Positions 1 through 11,010 of a DNA stretch of 64,000 nt are shown piece after piece. The notes beneath the pieces were generated by a model. That model was not told where the DNA came from, made no database searches, and saw nothing but the letters and a program-made list of their open reading frames with translations. The position numbers and the translations under genes are program-made. How positions within the stretch are numbered: position 1 is the first letter of the stretch; each line of letters opens with the position of its first letter. This stretch comes from Symbiodinium natans. Taxonomy: Eukaryota > Sar > Dinophyceae > Suessiales > Symbiodiniaceae. The stretch covers positions 300,246-364,245 of the forward strand of contig CAJNDS010002203.1 in assembly GCA_905221605.1 (NCBI GenBank). The letters are read 5' to 3'.

Positions 1-418
1 TAGGGTTCTCATGCCACTCGCCAAGCAGCGCCCTGCCAATTAACATCTTCAAGGGCTCCAAACACGAAACAACGTAGATCAGCCCCAGTATCCAAGGGCA
101 TAACTTTGATAGAGCTTCATACCCTTGAAGTACGGTTCATACCTGAAAAACAATGAGTGCCCGATATTCCTGCATTGAGGGGGTTTAGGAAACCCTAAAC
201 CCTAAACCCTAAACCATATACGGTCACTCCTTTGTCGCGGCTTCTTTCTTTTGAGATGATAAAAGGGTCACGTGGGACCTCCAATTTGAACACCAAGAGC
301 ATCCCCAAGAACTTTTAGGGTTTAGGGTTTAGGGTTTAGGGCTTCAAGCCATAGTGTAGGGTTTAGGGTTTACGGTTCAGGGTTTAGGGTTTAGGGTTTA
401 GGGGTTCCCCGGTCCAAG

Positions 419-1463
419 ATGTGCTTGAAGGAAGCTGCAGCAAAGAGCTGCGTGGCGTTGAGGCCTTGACAAAAGTCTTGATTGGACCCGAAGTCTGGAT
501 GCCAGCTGGCACGGCAGGGTTCATATTCCTGGTTATTCCCAAAAAGGACACCCAATATGTACACTCACCAATATTTTTAAAAAAGGAATCTTACACACAC
601 TCACCAATAACAGCAAGATAAAACCCTGCTTCTAATATTTTAAAAAAGGAACCTTACATACACTCTCCAATCACAGCTATATAAAACCCTGGTTTTCGTA
701 TTTCAATGTCAACCCCAAATCGGTTCTGGGCGATGCGGCGATGCGGGAGCCCATGGGCCGCTCTGGGGGGCGGGGGGGGGGGGGTATTTTCTTTTGAGAG
801 CAGCGCGGGAAGCAGGCCCTAAACCCGAAACCCTATACCCTATAGCCCTAAACCCTGAACCCTGAACCCTAAACCCTAAACCCTAAACCCTAAACTCTAA
901 ACCCGAATCCCGAATCCTGTAGCCCAAACCCTACACCCTATAGCCCAAGCCAAAACCCTAAACCCTAAACCCGAAACCCTAAACCCTAAACCACGGCAAC
1001 TGCCCGCACTGGGTCAGGCCGGGGGTCTCTGGATGGCGGCCACATTGTTGAGATGGATCGATTCCTTGGAGCTGCCAGGTGAGAACGCTTTGAGGCCCCT
1101 CAACCCTAAACCCTAAACCCTGAACCCTGAACCCTAAACCCTAAACCCTAAACCCTAGCAAAGGTTGGGAGAATATCCCGACGCATTCAACTCCTGAAGG
1201 CTTGGAGTGCCGGTATTGTGCATACAAGTCTAGGCCCCCCCCCCCCCCCAAAAAAAAAAAAAAAAGCAACAACTAGGGTAGGGATACCCCATATAAACCC
1301 CTGGGTTTCGGGTTTAGGGTTTAGGGTTTAGGGTTTAGGGCCCTTCTAGTGAAGCCCAATAAGGTAGGATAGCCCGAACAAGGCTTGGCCCCTAAAGCAT
1401 TGCGGTGTGTTCCCAAGGTTTGAGCAGAAGGTTGCATCCAAAGGTGGCACGGCTGTTTCCTGA
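419..1463 (+). CDS. Multi-exon gene, 3' part (unknown protein)
   Basis: Proposed exons are 419-558, 1018-1078, 1159-1212, 1350-1363 and 1383-1463, ending in TGA. All four introns have GT-AG ends and the phases agree through all five exons, including a 14-nt micro-exon (1350-1363). The first exon carries a hydrophobic stretch (AGFIFLVIP); later exons read KVGRISRRIQLLKAWSA and FEQKVASKGGTAVS. The introns hold CCCTAAA/TTTAGGG arrays, and the acceptors at 1158 and 1349 lie at the edge of such arrays. The 5' end is not found and no family is recognised. The phase agreement is the main support. Confidence 0.45.
560..700. repeat. Two copies of a 60-bp AT-rich unit
   Basis: ACACTCACCAATA, ATATTTTTAAAAAAGGAATC and TAAAACCCTG recur about 62 bp apart. 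It lies in the first intron of the gene at 419-1463. Confidence 0.65.
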
Positions 1464-2097
1464 GCAGGGTTTAGGGTTTAGGGTTTGAGGTTTGGGGTTT
1501 AGGGTTACGGTTTGAGGTTTAGGGTTTGGGTTTTGAGGTTGAGGGCTTCGCTCCAGTCACTAGTCCATAAGTTTGAAACGCCCACCCTTCCCCTGTGGAG
1601 GCAACTTCTCGAACGAATCCTTCTTTTTGCCCGGATCCGCCCCGACAGCGCCGTCTCAGCTGCCATCGCTTGCACTGACACAACATTCATTTTCAGGCTC
1701 CTCGGGCAAAGCAAAAATGTGCTTCTATCCATATCCGTAGGGCAGCCCAAGCAATTTGGCCACTTCAGTCAGAAGTATGCCCTCGATCCAGTGAGTCTGC
1801 ATCCAGCTACACGTTTGCAATGGCGGGACAGCATGGCAAATAGACCTGTCTCGAAGGTGGAATTGTGTGCTGACTTCATGTGGTACTGCAGGGAACATGG
1901 GCACAAGCTGCTCACCACACTGTGCCCATGATCCACCCAGGCGCGGCTCCTGTGGCTTGCAACTTCAGATGGGTGTGCAACCTGAATAAATACCAATAGC
2001 TCGCAGTTATTCTCCACAGAGAGCGTGGTGCTCTACATGCGGCTCTAGGGCTTCCTGTATCTTTGCAAAGCTCGACCTTTGCCTTTCACAACAGACC

Positions 2098-4393
2098 TTA
2101 CTTCTGACCCTCAAACTTCAGATTCTTGGGGCCCCTGTCCTGAATCACCGCGGAGCACTGGGGCGTCTCTTTGGGGGCTGACGCCGGCTCCTGTCCTCCC
2201 ATGCCAAAACTTTAGGGTTTAGGGTTTAGGGTTAGGGGAGCTTCGTGGTTTGGGGAGTTCCGAAACCAGGGGCACCCCTTATTATACCCCAAGATACTAT
2301 AGAATCCCTAAGAAGGGGAACCCCAAAGGGGTACCCCGATTTCTCGGAAACCCCCAAACTTCCGAGAGGTTCGCAGTTCTTCGGCCCTCTCCTCGATGCC
2401 CGGAGGAGGTCGAAACATTTGGGGTTACGTTACTAGGGGTACCTTATTGGGGTCCTTATTATAAGGGGATCCTACTATTTAGGGGTCTTCTATTTCGTAA
2501 GCCCCATTTATGGATCGCTCCTTGCTACGAACAGCATGGAAGCAGCCTTGACCTGCGCCCCAAAGCAAAGCCAGAGACCCTAACAGACGCGTTAAATCCA
2601 AAGCCCATCTGTCCCGCCCGCAAATCCCAGGGAACTACCTGGGACTCGATTTACCTACAGTTTAATAGTAACTGCCCTTAATTAGTAGTTATAACCTATA
2701 AAACTGTAGGTAAAGAGGGTCCAAGGTAAGATTCTGAACTTCGGAGCCCGTGAGCACAAGGCCTTGGGCAGCTGAGGTAACCTCCGAATCTCGTCCACCG
2801 ACGCAGTGGCGCCGGTGGGTTTAGGGTTTAGGGTTTAGGGTTTAGGGTTCAGGGTCAGTTTCAAAGATGCCCCCCAAAAAAAAGGAACCAAAATAGAACA
2901 GCCCCTAGAGCAAAAAAAACACTCCACAGATGCTTTAAGATCTTTCAGCCGAAATCTGCCAGAACTAGGCCTTAGGGTATTGTAAAGGCCAAAGCTGGCG
3001 TCCCGATATCATACACTATGACCCCCATCCAGCTATGCAAGCTGCACATCCAAGAGCCCTAAAACCCCAAACCCCAAACCCTACGCAAACCCCAAACCCT
3101 AAACCCTATTCTGACGAGTTAGGGTCCCCCACATGGCCTCCACTTCTGACTCGTGCGCGGGCGCCGGCGCGTGCTCGGAGGTGGAGCTCAGATTCTGGAG
3201 CCACAAGAATGGGAGGGTTTAGGAGTTCGGGCTTAGGTGCCTTTGGCCCGGCCCTTCTGCAAACATGCTGAGGTAATCCCGTCATATAAGGTGAGGAAAT
3301 CCCGTCATATACCCTATAAACCCTACACCCTAAACCCTACAAGGTATAAACCTGAATCCTAAGCATCCCAACAAGACGCACCTTCGACAGGTCTGCCTGC
3401 CGGAGCGCCCAATGACAAAGCCCGGCAAAGGTGAGTCCGGGCCTGGGACAGGTTGCGCTCAAACGTGCACATGGGCCTGAAAGAGAACTACAACTCTAGG
3501 GCAAATCATACGTCCATGGCGCATGAGAGCTAGAATTCGTGTCTATCCCTTCCACACTGCATGCAAGGTCTCGAGTTGGGTACTTCAATATTGCGTACAG
3601 GGACTATGGTGAGGAGGCTTTCTGTAAGAATATTGACAGAGCTCTGTGCTCCAAACGCAAGGCATTCCTGTGCCGCACGGAACCCAAGAAGAGGTGCAAC
3701 GTGCATCAAATCAGCTACGGGCTACGGGCACTTTTACCTTCAAATCGCCAGCTCTGAAAACCCACTTGTATTGGAAACCGGAACCACTGTGCAGCATTGC
3801 TACTTGGAAGCCCCTCAGCTCCCCGGCAAGAAGATGCCGTCATTGCAAGCAACCCCATCGTGGACCCCGAACATCGTATTTGGCACTGATGCTTCGCAAG
3901 CTCTAACTTCCTTCGTGACATGACATAGACGTAAGCTTGTTCCCGATTGTTCGTCCCCAAGTTGCCATTTCTCTGACAACGCAGGCGCAACCTAGCTACG
4001 GTAGAAGTCCGGAAGCTCACTAGCTCCACGTACCTCTTCGAGGAGTTGGGCCTTTGCAGCTACACTCACTCGATACATCCAGCACTTGCGGTCAGGATGT
4101 ACATCTTATTGCCATTACGATACTTCGTGTCCAAAGGAATATGCGCCTGCTTTCATGTATTGGGAGTTTACGAGAATAGGGAACCCCAATAAGGCCCCAA
4201 TATTTTTGACTCCCAAATAGCAGGATTCCCTAAAAATAAGGACCCCAATAAGGCTACCCCTACTTTCGGAAACCCCCTAATTTCCGAAGCCGCTGAGCCC
4301 GCTTACCGAGTGCCCGTCCAGCCCGAGCTTCCCAGCAGCTGAAACTGCGGAGCTTGGCGAACTTCGCGCACCTGGGCCCCAGGGCAAACTTTT
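2098..4393 (-). CDS. Multi-exon gene on minus strand (unknown protein)
   Basis: Exon candidates in coding order: 4393-4307 (acceptor CCCCTACAG, donor GTAAGC; reads KFALGPRCAKFAKLRSF), 3476-3359 (acceptor CTCTTTCAG; FERNLSQARTHLCRAL), about 3202-3115 (acceptor GTGGCTCCAG), about 2815-2700, about 2640-2535, and a terminal exon about 2207-2098 (PQCSAVIQDRGPKNLKFEG, then TAA). A family E inverted-repeat element lies between the 2815 and 2640 exons, and family B elements lie in the introns at 2230-2510 and 4167-4287. Phases between exons were not all resolved and two frames are open around the family E insertion, so the chain is tentative. No domain is recognised. Confidence 0.35.
2246..2510. mobile_element. 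Two adjacent family B elements
   Basis: Family B is marked by GGGGTACCTTATTGGGGTCC, AGGGGATCCTACTATTT and ends of type GTTTCCGAAA. One copy (2246-2350) runs in one orientation and a second (2428-2510) in the other. They lie in an intron of the minus-strand gene at 2098-4393. Confidence 0.55.
2637..2722. mobile_element. Inverted-repeat element, family E
   Basis: Ends ACCTGGGACTCGATTTACCT and AGGTAAAGAGGGTCCAAGGT, with CTACAGTTT mirrored by AAACTGTAG. On minus the motif TATAG|GTTATA in its first arm is a ready donor, also present in the 44361 copy. It separates two coding-like segments. Confidence 0.65.
4167..4287. mobile_element. Inverted-repeat element, family B
   Basis: Contains AATAAGGACCCCAATAAGG and ends in CGGAAACCCCCTAATTTCCG. 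It lies about 20 bp inside the intron that follows the exon at 4393-4307. Confidence 0.6.
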
Positions 4394-4610
4394 CTGTAGG
4401 GGCAAGCAGGGTTCACAAAGGGTCCATTTCGGGTTGAAGGAGGGGAAAACTGATTCCGGGTGAAGGGTGCGGAGTTTTGGGGGAAGTTTGGGAGCTTAAG
4501 CTTCAGTCCTTGCTGCAATGCAACTCAATGTCTCGCTGTCCGAAGCAAAGAATGCACTTTGATACGGGCCCCGAATGAAACACGCGCGGTTGAGGGCTTT
4601 TGGATTAGGC

Positions 4611-4720
4611 CCCCAAACCCTAAACCCTAAACCCTAAACCCTAAACCCTAAACCCTAAACCCTAAACCCTAAACCCTAAACCCTAAACCCTAAACCCTAA
4701 ACCCTAAACCCTAAACCCTT
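4611..4720 (-). repeat. CCCTAAA array
   Basis: About 15 perfect CCCTAAA units. Confidence 0.95.
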
Positions 4721-4815
4721 CATTTAGGCGTCCTTAACGTGCATTAGCGTGCATGATGACCCAGACTGGAGGCCCATACTATGTTGGGCCCCCCCATGCA
4801 AACCCAGTACTGCTG

Positions 4816-4823
4816 GGATCCTT

Positions 4824-4868
<45 letters not shown>

Positions 4869-4932
4869 CACATATACGTATACATATACATGTACATATA
4901 CATATATACATATAAATATACATGTACATATA
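4816..4932. repeat. TATACA microsatellite
   Basis: Alternating CATATA units over about 115 bp; short Tyr/Ile/Thr frames on both strands here are artefacts. Confidence 0.9.
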
Positions 4933-4986
4933 ATATGTGAGCTTTCGGCAGACCAACGACTGACACGTTGAAATCCAATAGCTGTC

Positions 4987-5319
4987 ATGTCGTTCGAAGC
5001 CAGAACAAAGTGTCCATATAATTGCGCTGCATCTGAAAGCTCAAGAGAAGGGACCTCGCCCCAATCTGACATGCGAAGCTCATGGCCCACCCTTTCGCAA
5101 AACCTGGTTGTCAACAACAGCCACCACCGAACGTCTTACTTGAAAAAGGGAGGGTGCAAGCCTGTAAGTATCAGAGCTTGTGTGGAAAATGAACATTGTC
5201 ACCCGAAACCAGATATCCAGACAGCTAGTTTCCTGCTATAGGAGCCATTTGAAGCAGAATGCGCAAACGCCTCGCTAAGGCCAAGCAGTCTGCCGCCAGC
5301 AGCGTCAAGCCTGGGCTAG
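4987..5319 (+). CDS. Two-exon gene or gene fragment (unknown protein)
   Basis: An ATG at 4987 opens a 59-codon exon ending at 5163, directly followed by GTAAGT. The next acceptor (TTTCCTGCTATAG) ends at 5241, and exon 2 (5242-5319) continues in phase 0 to TAG, giving about 84 residues. The start reads MSFEARTKCPYNC and the end LRPSSLPPAASSLG. The protein is polar with four cysteines. Upstream exons are possible, because the ATG follows an AG (AATAG). A second frame in exon 2 is also open. Function unknown. Confidence 0.35.
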
Positions 5320-5767
5320 AAGATGGCTGCATCTGACAACTCTGTTTTAGGGTTTAGGGTTTGGCGATTAGGGTTTAGGGTTTAGAACTGACTGACGAAT
5401 GTCCATCAGCCAGTGGGCTTATCAAGTCCAGGTCTAGCTGCCTGCCTGACAGACCTGATGCTGCAAGTTCTAGCTCGCACTGCGGCACTGCGGAGGAGTT
5501 CTTTCTAGGCATGTCAAGCCAGCAACGCCGTCTCTGGCAAGCGCGCTGGCAGCTTCTCTGCCTAACGAATCTCGCGCGCCGCACTCTGCAAGAGAGCTCT
5601 TCCTACGAATAGAGCTAGAGGCTTGGAGAAGCAAACCAACGCGCTGCGGGCTCTTTGCATCTTAGACCTCTGTACAATGCTATGCAGGGGAGCATCATGA
5701 TGGGCTTTCTGCTTCGGAGCTCCGACGCACGGCACCACAATCTCAGCATAAGATTGTCCGCATGCTG

Positions 5768-5835
5768 CAAACACCAATATGGCTTTACAATAAGGACCCC
5801 AACAAGGTATCCCCTGTTTTCGGAAACCCCCATAA
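5768..5835. mobile_element. Partial family B element
   Basis: Has ACAATAAGGACCCCAACAAGG and TTTTCGGAAACCCCC; the left part is missing. Confidence 0.45.
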
Positions 5836-6007
5836 TCTGCAACTACGCGGATGACTTTAGACTTTTCATCTGCTTCATCGCAGGCGAACCACTCAATGCA
5901 GAGCTGTGTGCACAGTGCACTCGGATCAAAACTGCGACCAGTCACTCTTCAGGGCACCAGTCAACTTTTCGGTCGAACCGTGCGCGCTGAGCCCCCCACC
6001 CTTGCAG

Positions 6008-6093
6008 TGGAAGGTGCAGTGCTGTGGACTTGCGGTTGGAGTTGTGCATGTGTGAGGAGGGCGGCGGCAAATACCAATGGGGTTCCGGGCTAG
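6008..6093 (+). CDS. Terminal exon candidate
   Basis: A strong 3' splice site (CCCCCACCCTTGCAG) ends at 6007. The following frame (EGAVLWTCGWSCACVRRAAA) is open to TAG at 6091-6093. No upstream exon is assigned and no family is recognised. It rests on one splice signal and a natural-looking cysteine-rich peptide. Confidence 0.25.
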
Positions 6094-6664
6094 GTGAAGC
6101 CCTGCCTGACAGCGAAGTAACTTGCTTTCCCTCAAGGCCTCTGCAACGTCAATAGTTGTGCACTACCCATTTCTCAGCCAGGATTTCAACGCGAGAACAA
6201 CAGCTATGCGCACTACACGGAACGAACGCTCATACTACCTGGCCACTCTGTAGCTTCATGCCTATCATGTCGCTTACATCCCGAGACAGCAAAATCGCCC
6301 AAACGAAGAAAACAGGCATCAATGGAACTGTGTAGAGTGGAGAATGCACAACATGCAGCCTACTTCCTCGAGCGATACTGTGGCAGGAGTGGAAAGCAGG
6401 AGTGACTGGTCATATCCTCACCCTCTCTCCATTCTGGCTCCAATTGGACATGCGCAGTTTGCTGATGGCGAAATCAATCGGTAAGGTAGCCGAGGGTGTC
6501 CGGAATCGTGACCAACTCATCCTCAGGCGCTGCTCTACGCGCTCTTCCGCCGCGCCTGACCTCGGTCATTCGTGCGGCCAGAAAAGCAAGGTACAGCATG
6601 ACGTCTGTTCAATATGGTTCGTGATTTTTGTTCTTCCTTCAAGACCACCTCCTATCCTTGCTAA

Positions 6665-8232
6665 TCATCGCCCAGCAACCTTCCTGGGCTTGTGGGCGTG
6701 GCTCAAAATGGAGGGTCCAGGGGTGATGACTTCTACTGGGTGGTCGGGCGAGAGGGTCACCCTCAGAACTCTCGCCCGCTCAAGCTTCACGTCCACGCTC
6801 TTCAACTCAGTGGGCCGACCTGCCACCATCACAAAATCGCCCACTTTCAGATCCTTCGCGGCCACCTGGACTCATTAGAATAGGGTTTTTTATGAAAGTA
6901 CAAGTATAAAGGGGACTCAAGGGAAGACGATTATAGTAATTATTCCGACTAGTACTTCCAGCAGCCCGACCAAATGGGGAATGTAAGAAATCCCTGTGTA
7001 CAGGCTGTTCACCCTCAACTCTTTCAACTGAGCTCAGGCGCTGTTTGGCCACCGCATAGCACGACACGGTGATCGCTGGTCACCTCAAGTGGTTCGCTGT
7101 TGTCCGTGCGGATCACAACTGTCGCGGAAGCTTCCTGTGGATGAGGTGTGAATACCATTCCAAGCATAATCGGCAACACAATGGCTTTGAATAGCTTCTG
7201 CTTTCAATTAAACCCAAACATCGTGTACAAATCAGCCACAGCTTCATGCTCCTCGGGATCCGCGACCACTTCCAGGAAAGTCCCGTCCGCTGCCACGATC
7301 CAAGATCCCCTTTGCAAAGCCCGTCCTCTCATCCAATCGCCATTCGGTGCCTGAGGAACTGCGCGAACCATGTCTTCGGGAAGGTCAGGCTTCGGCTCTA
7401 CACACCCTGAACCCTCGCCAGGTCTCAGTACTTTATGAACATTTTTGGCAAAGCAACTCTGAAAAAGAAGAGCTGCCCGGAAGAAACAGTCTGCCACGAA
7501 GCACGCGACCGAAATTCCAGAGCCGGAAGTGCTGCTCACACTCGAGGACGGGTCCGTGACTTGCACCCAGGATGCCACGCTTGAAGAATCATTGCTTGCC
7601 ATGCCTGGGCAAGAGATGCCGACAAGACCCTGCACGTTCACTTCTTCCCCCAACTTGCCGCCGTAGAGGTCTACCTTACCAATCCGGCATCCATGAAGTT
7701 GAACATGCTTGTCATTGCCGGCATAGAGGTCAATCTTACCAATCTGGCACCCATGAACTTGTACGTGTTTGTCATTCAGAGTACCGTCATGCTGGCGCTG
7801 CGTCTGCGCTGTCAGCTGACAAACTGCATCGGTCAGCTGCTGAAGGGTCGACCTCAAGTCGCGGCATTCTCTGCGCAATGTCGCCACTTCCTCCGAGACT
7901 TCCTCCGGCACAGCCGTCGGAAATGGCGGTAGTGACTGCTTCGTCCGGCTTGTAAAGTCTACGGTTTTGACGAACTTTGTGAGGTCGTGGTGTAGCTGAC
8001 CATAGTCAGCATTGCAGGGTTGAGCCAGCTTCTCACGCAGCCACCTGGCCTGACAGGCAAGCACAGACTGCTCCGTCATGTGGCACATTTTTAAACATTC
8101 TGAAAATTCCAAACAGATTTGGTCGGCTGGGACGCTCTTGTTCTCGACGTCCTTAAGGATTTGATCTAACCAAAAGCGAAGGTCACCGCATTGCGGCAGA
8201 ACTTGTTGGGCACCCTCTTCCTGATCCAACAT
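6665..8232 (-). CDS. HINT-domain protein, three exons
   Basis: Exon 1 runs 8232-7240 (331 codons from ATG), exon 2 7134-7042 and exon 3 6865-6665 (stop). The N-terminal half is helical and polar. Around residues 160-200 there is a 20-residue tandem repeat (NDKHVQVHGCQIGKIDLYAG, then a close copy). The C-terminal half resembles a HINT (hedgehog/intein) fold: CF start (ACFVADCFF), a TSDHRVVLCGG segment matching the TxxH block, then LKVGDFVMVAG and LRVTLSPDHPVEV. Intron 1 (105 nt, GT-AG) holds the only in-frame stop of that region and is flanked by GAAGCT on both sides. Intron 2 contains a family D element; its donor is unsure (GC at 7041 fits the frame). Related HINT modules are, to my knowledge, common in dinoflagellates. 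Autoprocessing activity is not shown. Total about 428 residues. Confidence 0.6.
6880..6955. mobile_element. Family D element inside the second intron of the HINT gene
   Basis: Shares AGAATAGGGTTTT, TATAAAGGGGAC, AAGGGAA and TTATTCCGACTA with copies at 16772 and 62688. It lies wholly within the intron. Confidence 0.6.
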
Positions 8233-8239
8233 CCCTGCA

Positions 8240-9830
8240 CACTGGGCGCAAAAAAACTACACAAGTCGCATGTCTTGGACCAATGCAGGTGACATCAGAA
8301 CACGCTGGGGCATGATCAACGCTGTGCTATAAGTTTCGCCCTTGACGAAAACTTGCATAAGAACTCTTAGTAAACTGGCCCGGACTGGAGTTCCTACATG
8401 TTTTTGAAAGTATTGTTCTCCCGCCCTTGACTCAAATGGAAGTTTACGATAAAAGGGGACCGCAATTTAGATCCCCAAATAGTAGGATTCCCTTATGATA
8501 AGGACCCGAATAAGGTACCGCTATTTTCGGGCACCCCAAATCGAAAAGAAGCTTTCGAACACTTAAGAAACCAGCAGAGGCTCTTCGACTGCTTGTGCTG
8601 CTGTCAAACCACCATCCTCCCTCCTTACCCGAAAAAAAACCCTCGTACTCGTTTTCTGAATTGCTGAGTTCATAAGCCCAAAAAATGTACACCTTTATTT
8701 CTATAGGCGATTATAGTATCCCAAAAAAGTGTAAACTGCACTGATTCAGCTACTAGGTTTTTTGACGACCCCTAAGCCCTAGGAACTGAAGTTGCTGGAA
8801 TACAGTTTCAGGCGCGTAGGCTACAGTGCTTTCCGACAATGCACTGTGTGCCCAGATCCAAGGTCGTGACGCCAACAGGCCTAAGACCTGTGCGGAGCCT
8901 GCAGCGCGAATGATTCTAAGCTCTGGGTTTTTGGGCGCAGTGGTGATCTTCGGATTCCTTTGCCAATTTTCGGGCATCAGCATCAGGTTTTGTGCTCAGA
9001 GCTGCAGAGTTTTGGGCTTGGGGTACGTCCGCTGCAGCGGAGGATTTAGTGGTCAAGGTTCCATGCTTATAGGGTCACGGGTGGCCATGCTGCATGGCTA
9101 CGTATGGAAGGCGCGGCGCCTGCAGAGGTTACAGTTTGAGTCTGATCAAAGAAGAGGCTTGTACTAGCTAGAGTCAGCCGGAGAGCTGGAAACTTGAGTT
9201 GCAGATAGGAAAGAAGACGTAAAGAGCCCTGCAGCTGCTGTTTGCTCCAGTTTTTTCATACATCTTGCAAACCCTTTCTTGTTTCAGAAGCAAAGACCAC
9301 CTGAGTGGCTCAAGATGACAAGCTCCATGGCGTCACAACATGAGAGTTCTGGCCCACCAACTATGACTGGTCTAGAGTGATAGGAGGTGCTCTTCTTGGT
9401 TTCCTGGGCCCCAGTTTAAAACAAAAAGCAAGAACAAAAAACTGGGCTTGGGGTTTAGGGTTTAGGGCCATGGAACAGGTCCAGAAACAAAGCTTGGAAG
9501 AAGCCCGTTTGCAGAAAAAGTGTGCCTTTTTCACGACCTATTGTCCATACCCCACGTAGGTGCATAATGAGCAACCTTTCTCTTCTGCTTATGATGAAAG
9601 TGAAAGCGTTCGTAGTCTTCAGAAGAGCTTTCCGCAGGATAACAGAATGTCGACACTTTTCAAGAAAAGCGTGTGTCAAGTATTCTCCTTGCATATGGGT
9701 TGAGATGCAAGAGAGTCTCAACTTTCCGATGCAGCATGCTCTACTATGCTCTGTAGCCCAAGTGCTTCCAGCAATTAACTTACAACTACTGACCTCGGCA
9801 CGTGCACATGCCTTGGTTATGAGCTACTTG
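8240..9830. other. No supported gene
   Basis: One family B element (8448-8550) and a short TTTAGGG tract near 9450. Several short frames on both strands lack splice support. The plus frame 8826-9167 is open for 113 codons but shows no recognisable feature. Confidence 0.4.
8448..8550. mobile_element. Inverted-repeat element, family B
   Basis: Contains CCCCAAATAGTAGGATTCCC and ATAAGGACCCGAATAAGG as in other B copies. Confidence 0.55.
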
Positions 9831-9834
9831 GCCC

Positions 9835-9985
9835 TTAGGGAACCTTCTGAACACCGACGCCCCAACTGCTAGCCTCCAGGGAGCTGCAGCTCCGTGCGAG
9901 GTTCGCCACTTCCTGCTGAGGTGCGGAGATGGAGAATAGGGATGAGGACAAGGTCGGACAATGTTGAGGCCGCGCGGACATCTCC
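9835..9985 (-). CDS. Terminal exon candidate
   Basis: After an acceptor (TGTTCCAG) the frame is open for 49 codons to TAA and contains SISAPQQEVANLARSCSSLE. No partner exon is assigned. Function unknown. Confidence 0.25.
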
Positions 9986-10159
9986 CTGGAACATAGCACA
10001 ACACAGGCCACGCCCAACAACTGGCCAAACCCTAAACCCTAAACCCTAAACCCTAAACCCTACTATCACCTGCATCATCCGAGCGCAGCCTCGGCGAAGC
10101 TGGCAGTTCCCATCATCAGCTGCTGGGCTCCCTCCTGCATCCTGCAAGACATTTGGGGA

Positions 10160-10295
10160 GGGTCGGGTTTTTGGGGTTTAGGGTTAGGGGTTTAGGGGTT
10201 TAGGGGTTTAGGGGTTTAGGGGTTTAGGGGTTTAGGGTTTAGGGTTTAGGGTTTAGGGTTTAGGGTTTAGGGTTTAGGGTTTAGGGTTTAGGGTC
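10160..10295 (+). repeat. TTTAGGG array with TTTAGGGG variants
   Basis: Seven 8-base units TTTAGGGG pass into about ten 7-base units; variants are clustered, not scattered. Confidence 0.9.
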
Positions 10296-10384
10296 TCTGA
10301 GGCCCTCTCCTGCTTCCTGCAATTTTTTGGGGAGGGTGAGGTTTTTTCGGGAGAAACCAGCTTTACAAATTGGGAGGGCTTGTC

Positions 10385-10915
10385 TCTGACTTAGGATCCT
10401 GTTCAGGTGGGAGGTGAGGATCATGAGCATCGGCTCGGAATTTGTCCGATCACATAGTCCCCTGGGCTCACCGTTGTCGAGGTAGGAGCATCAGCTTGGT
10501 ACTTTGCTGATCACAGGGCCCCCGAGCTCCAGAGGAGGTGAGCATCATGAGAGTCAGTTCGGCTAGTTGTTGGTCACGTCGGCTGCCACAAGCCTCCATA
10601 CGCTTGCAGAACCTAACTGCTCCAGTCACCTGGCAGACTTGACGCGGCGGTATGTGACATCATGAGCATCAGCTCGGTGTCTAAGGGTAGGTTCATGGGC
10701 CCTTGATATGGTCCCTTACCTTCTTTGAAGGGTTCTGAGGTAGGGGTTTTTGGGTTGTATAGGGTACATAAGGGGTATAAAAGGTACTGCTCCACGTGGC
10801 CCACCCTCGGCTCCAGACACTTGCAAACCAACCGCCCCAATTCGTTGGCACAATTGATGATCGGGAGGTCGGCATCATGAGCAGTAGTTTGGTGTTTCCG
10901 GTGACGTGGCCCCTT
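10385..10915. repeat. Degenerate duplicated segments
   Basis: GCATCATGAGCATCAGCTCGG-like motifs recur at about 10412, 10488, 10535, 10665 and 10870, with variants of GGTCAC/GATCACAGGGCCC after some. Unit lengths are irregular (60-190 bp). Confidence 0.5.
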
Positions 10916-10921
10916 GAGCAA

Positions 10922-11010
10922 AGACCCAAGAAATAAAAGTTGAAACTTTCAGAATAAACTACCTTATAAGAGGCCCAAAAGTTGAAAAGTTGGGTCTTGA
11001 GCCAGTACAG
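10922..11010. repeat. Family H repeat
   Basis: Shares ATAAAAGTTGAAACTTTCAG and CCCAAAAGTTGAAAAGTTGG with 17404-17492 at about 95 percent by eye. Ends are loosely inverted (CCCAAG / TTGGGTC). Confidence 0.7.

Noticed and set aside
3133-3220. Plus-strand start exon (MASTSDSCAGAGACSEVELR)
   Set aside because: The minus strand has a stronger acceptor (GTGGCTCCAG) and an open frame consistent with neighbouring minus exons.
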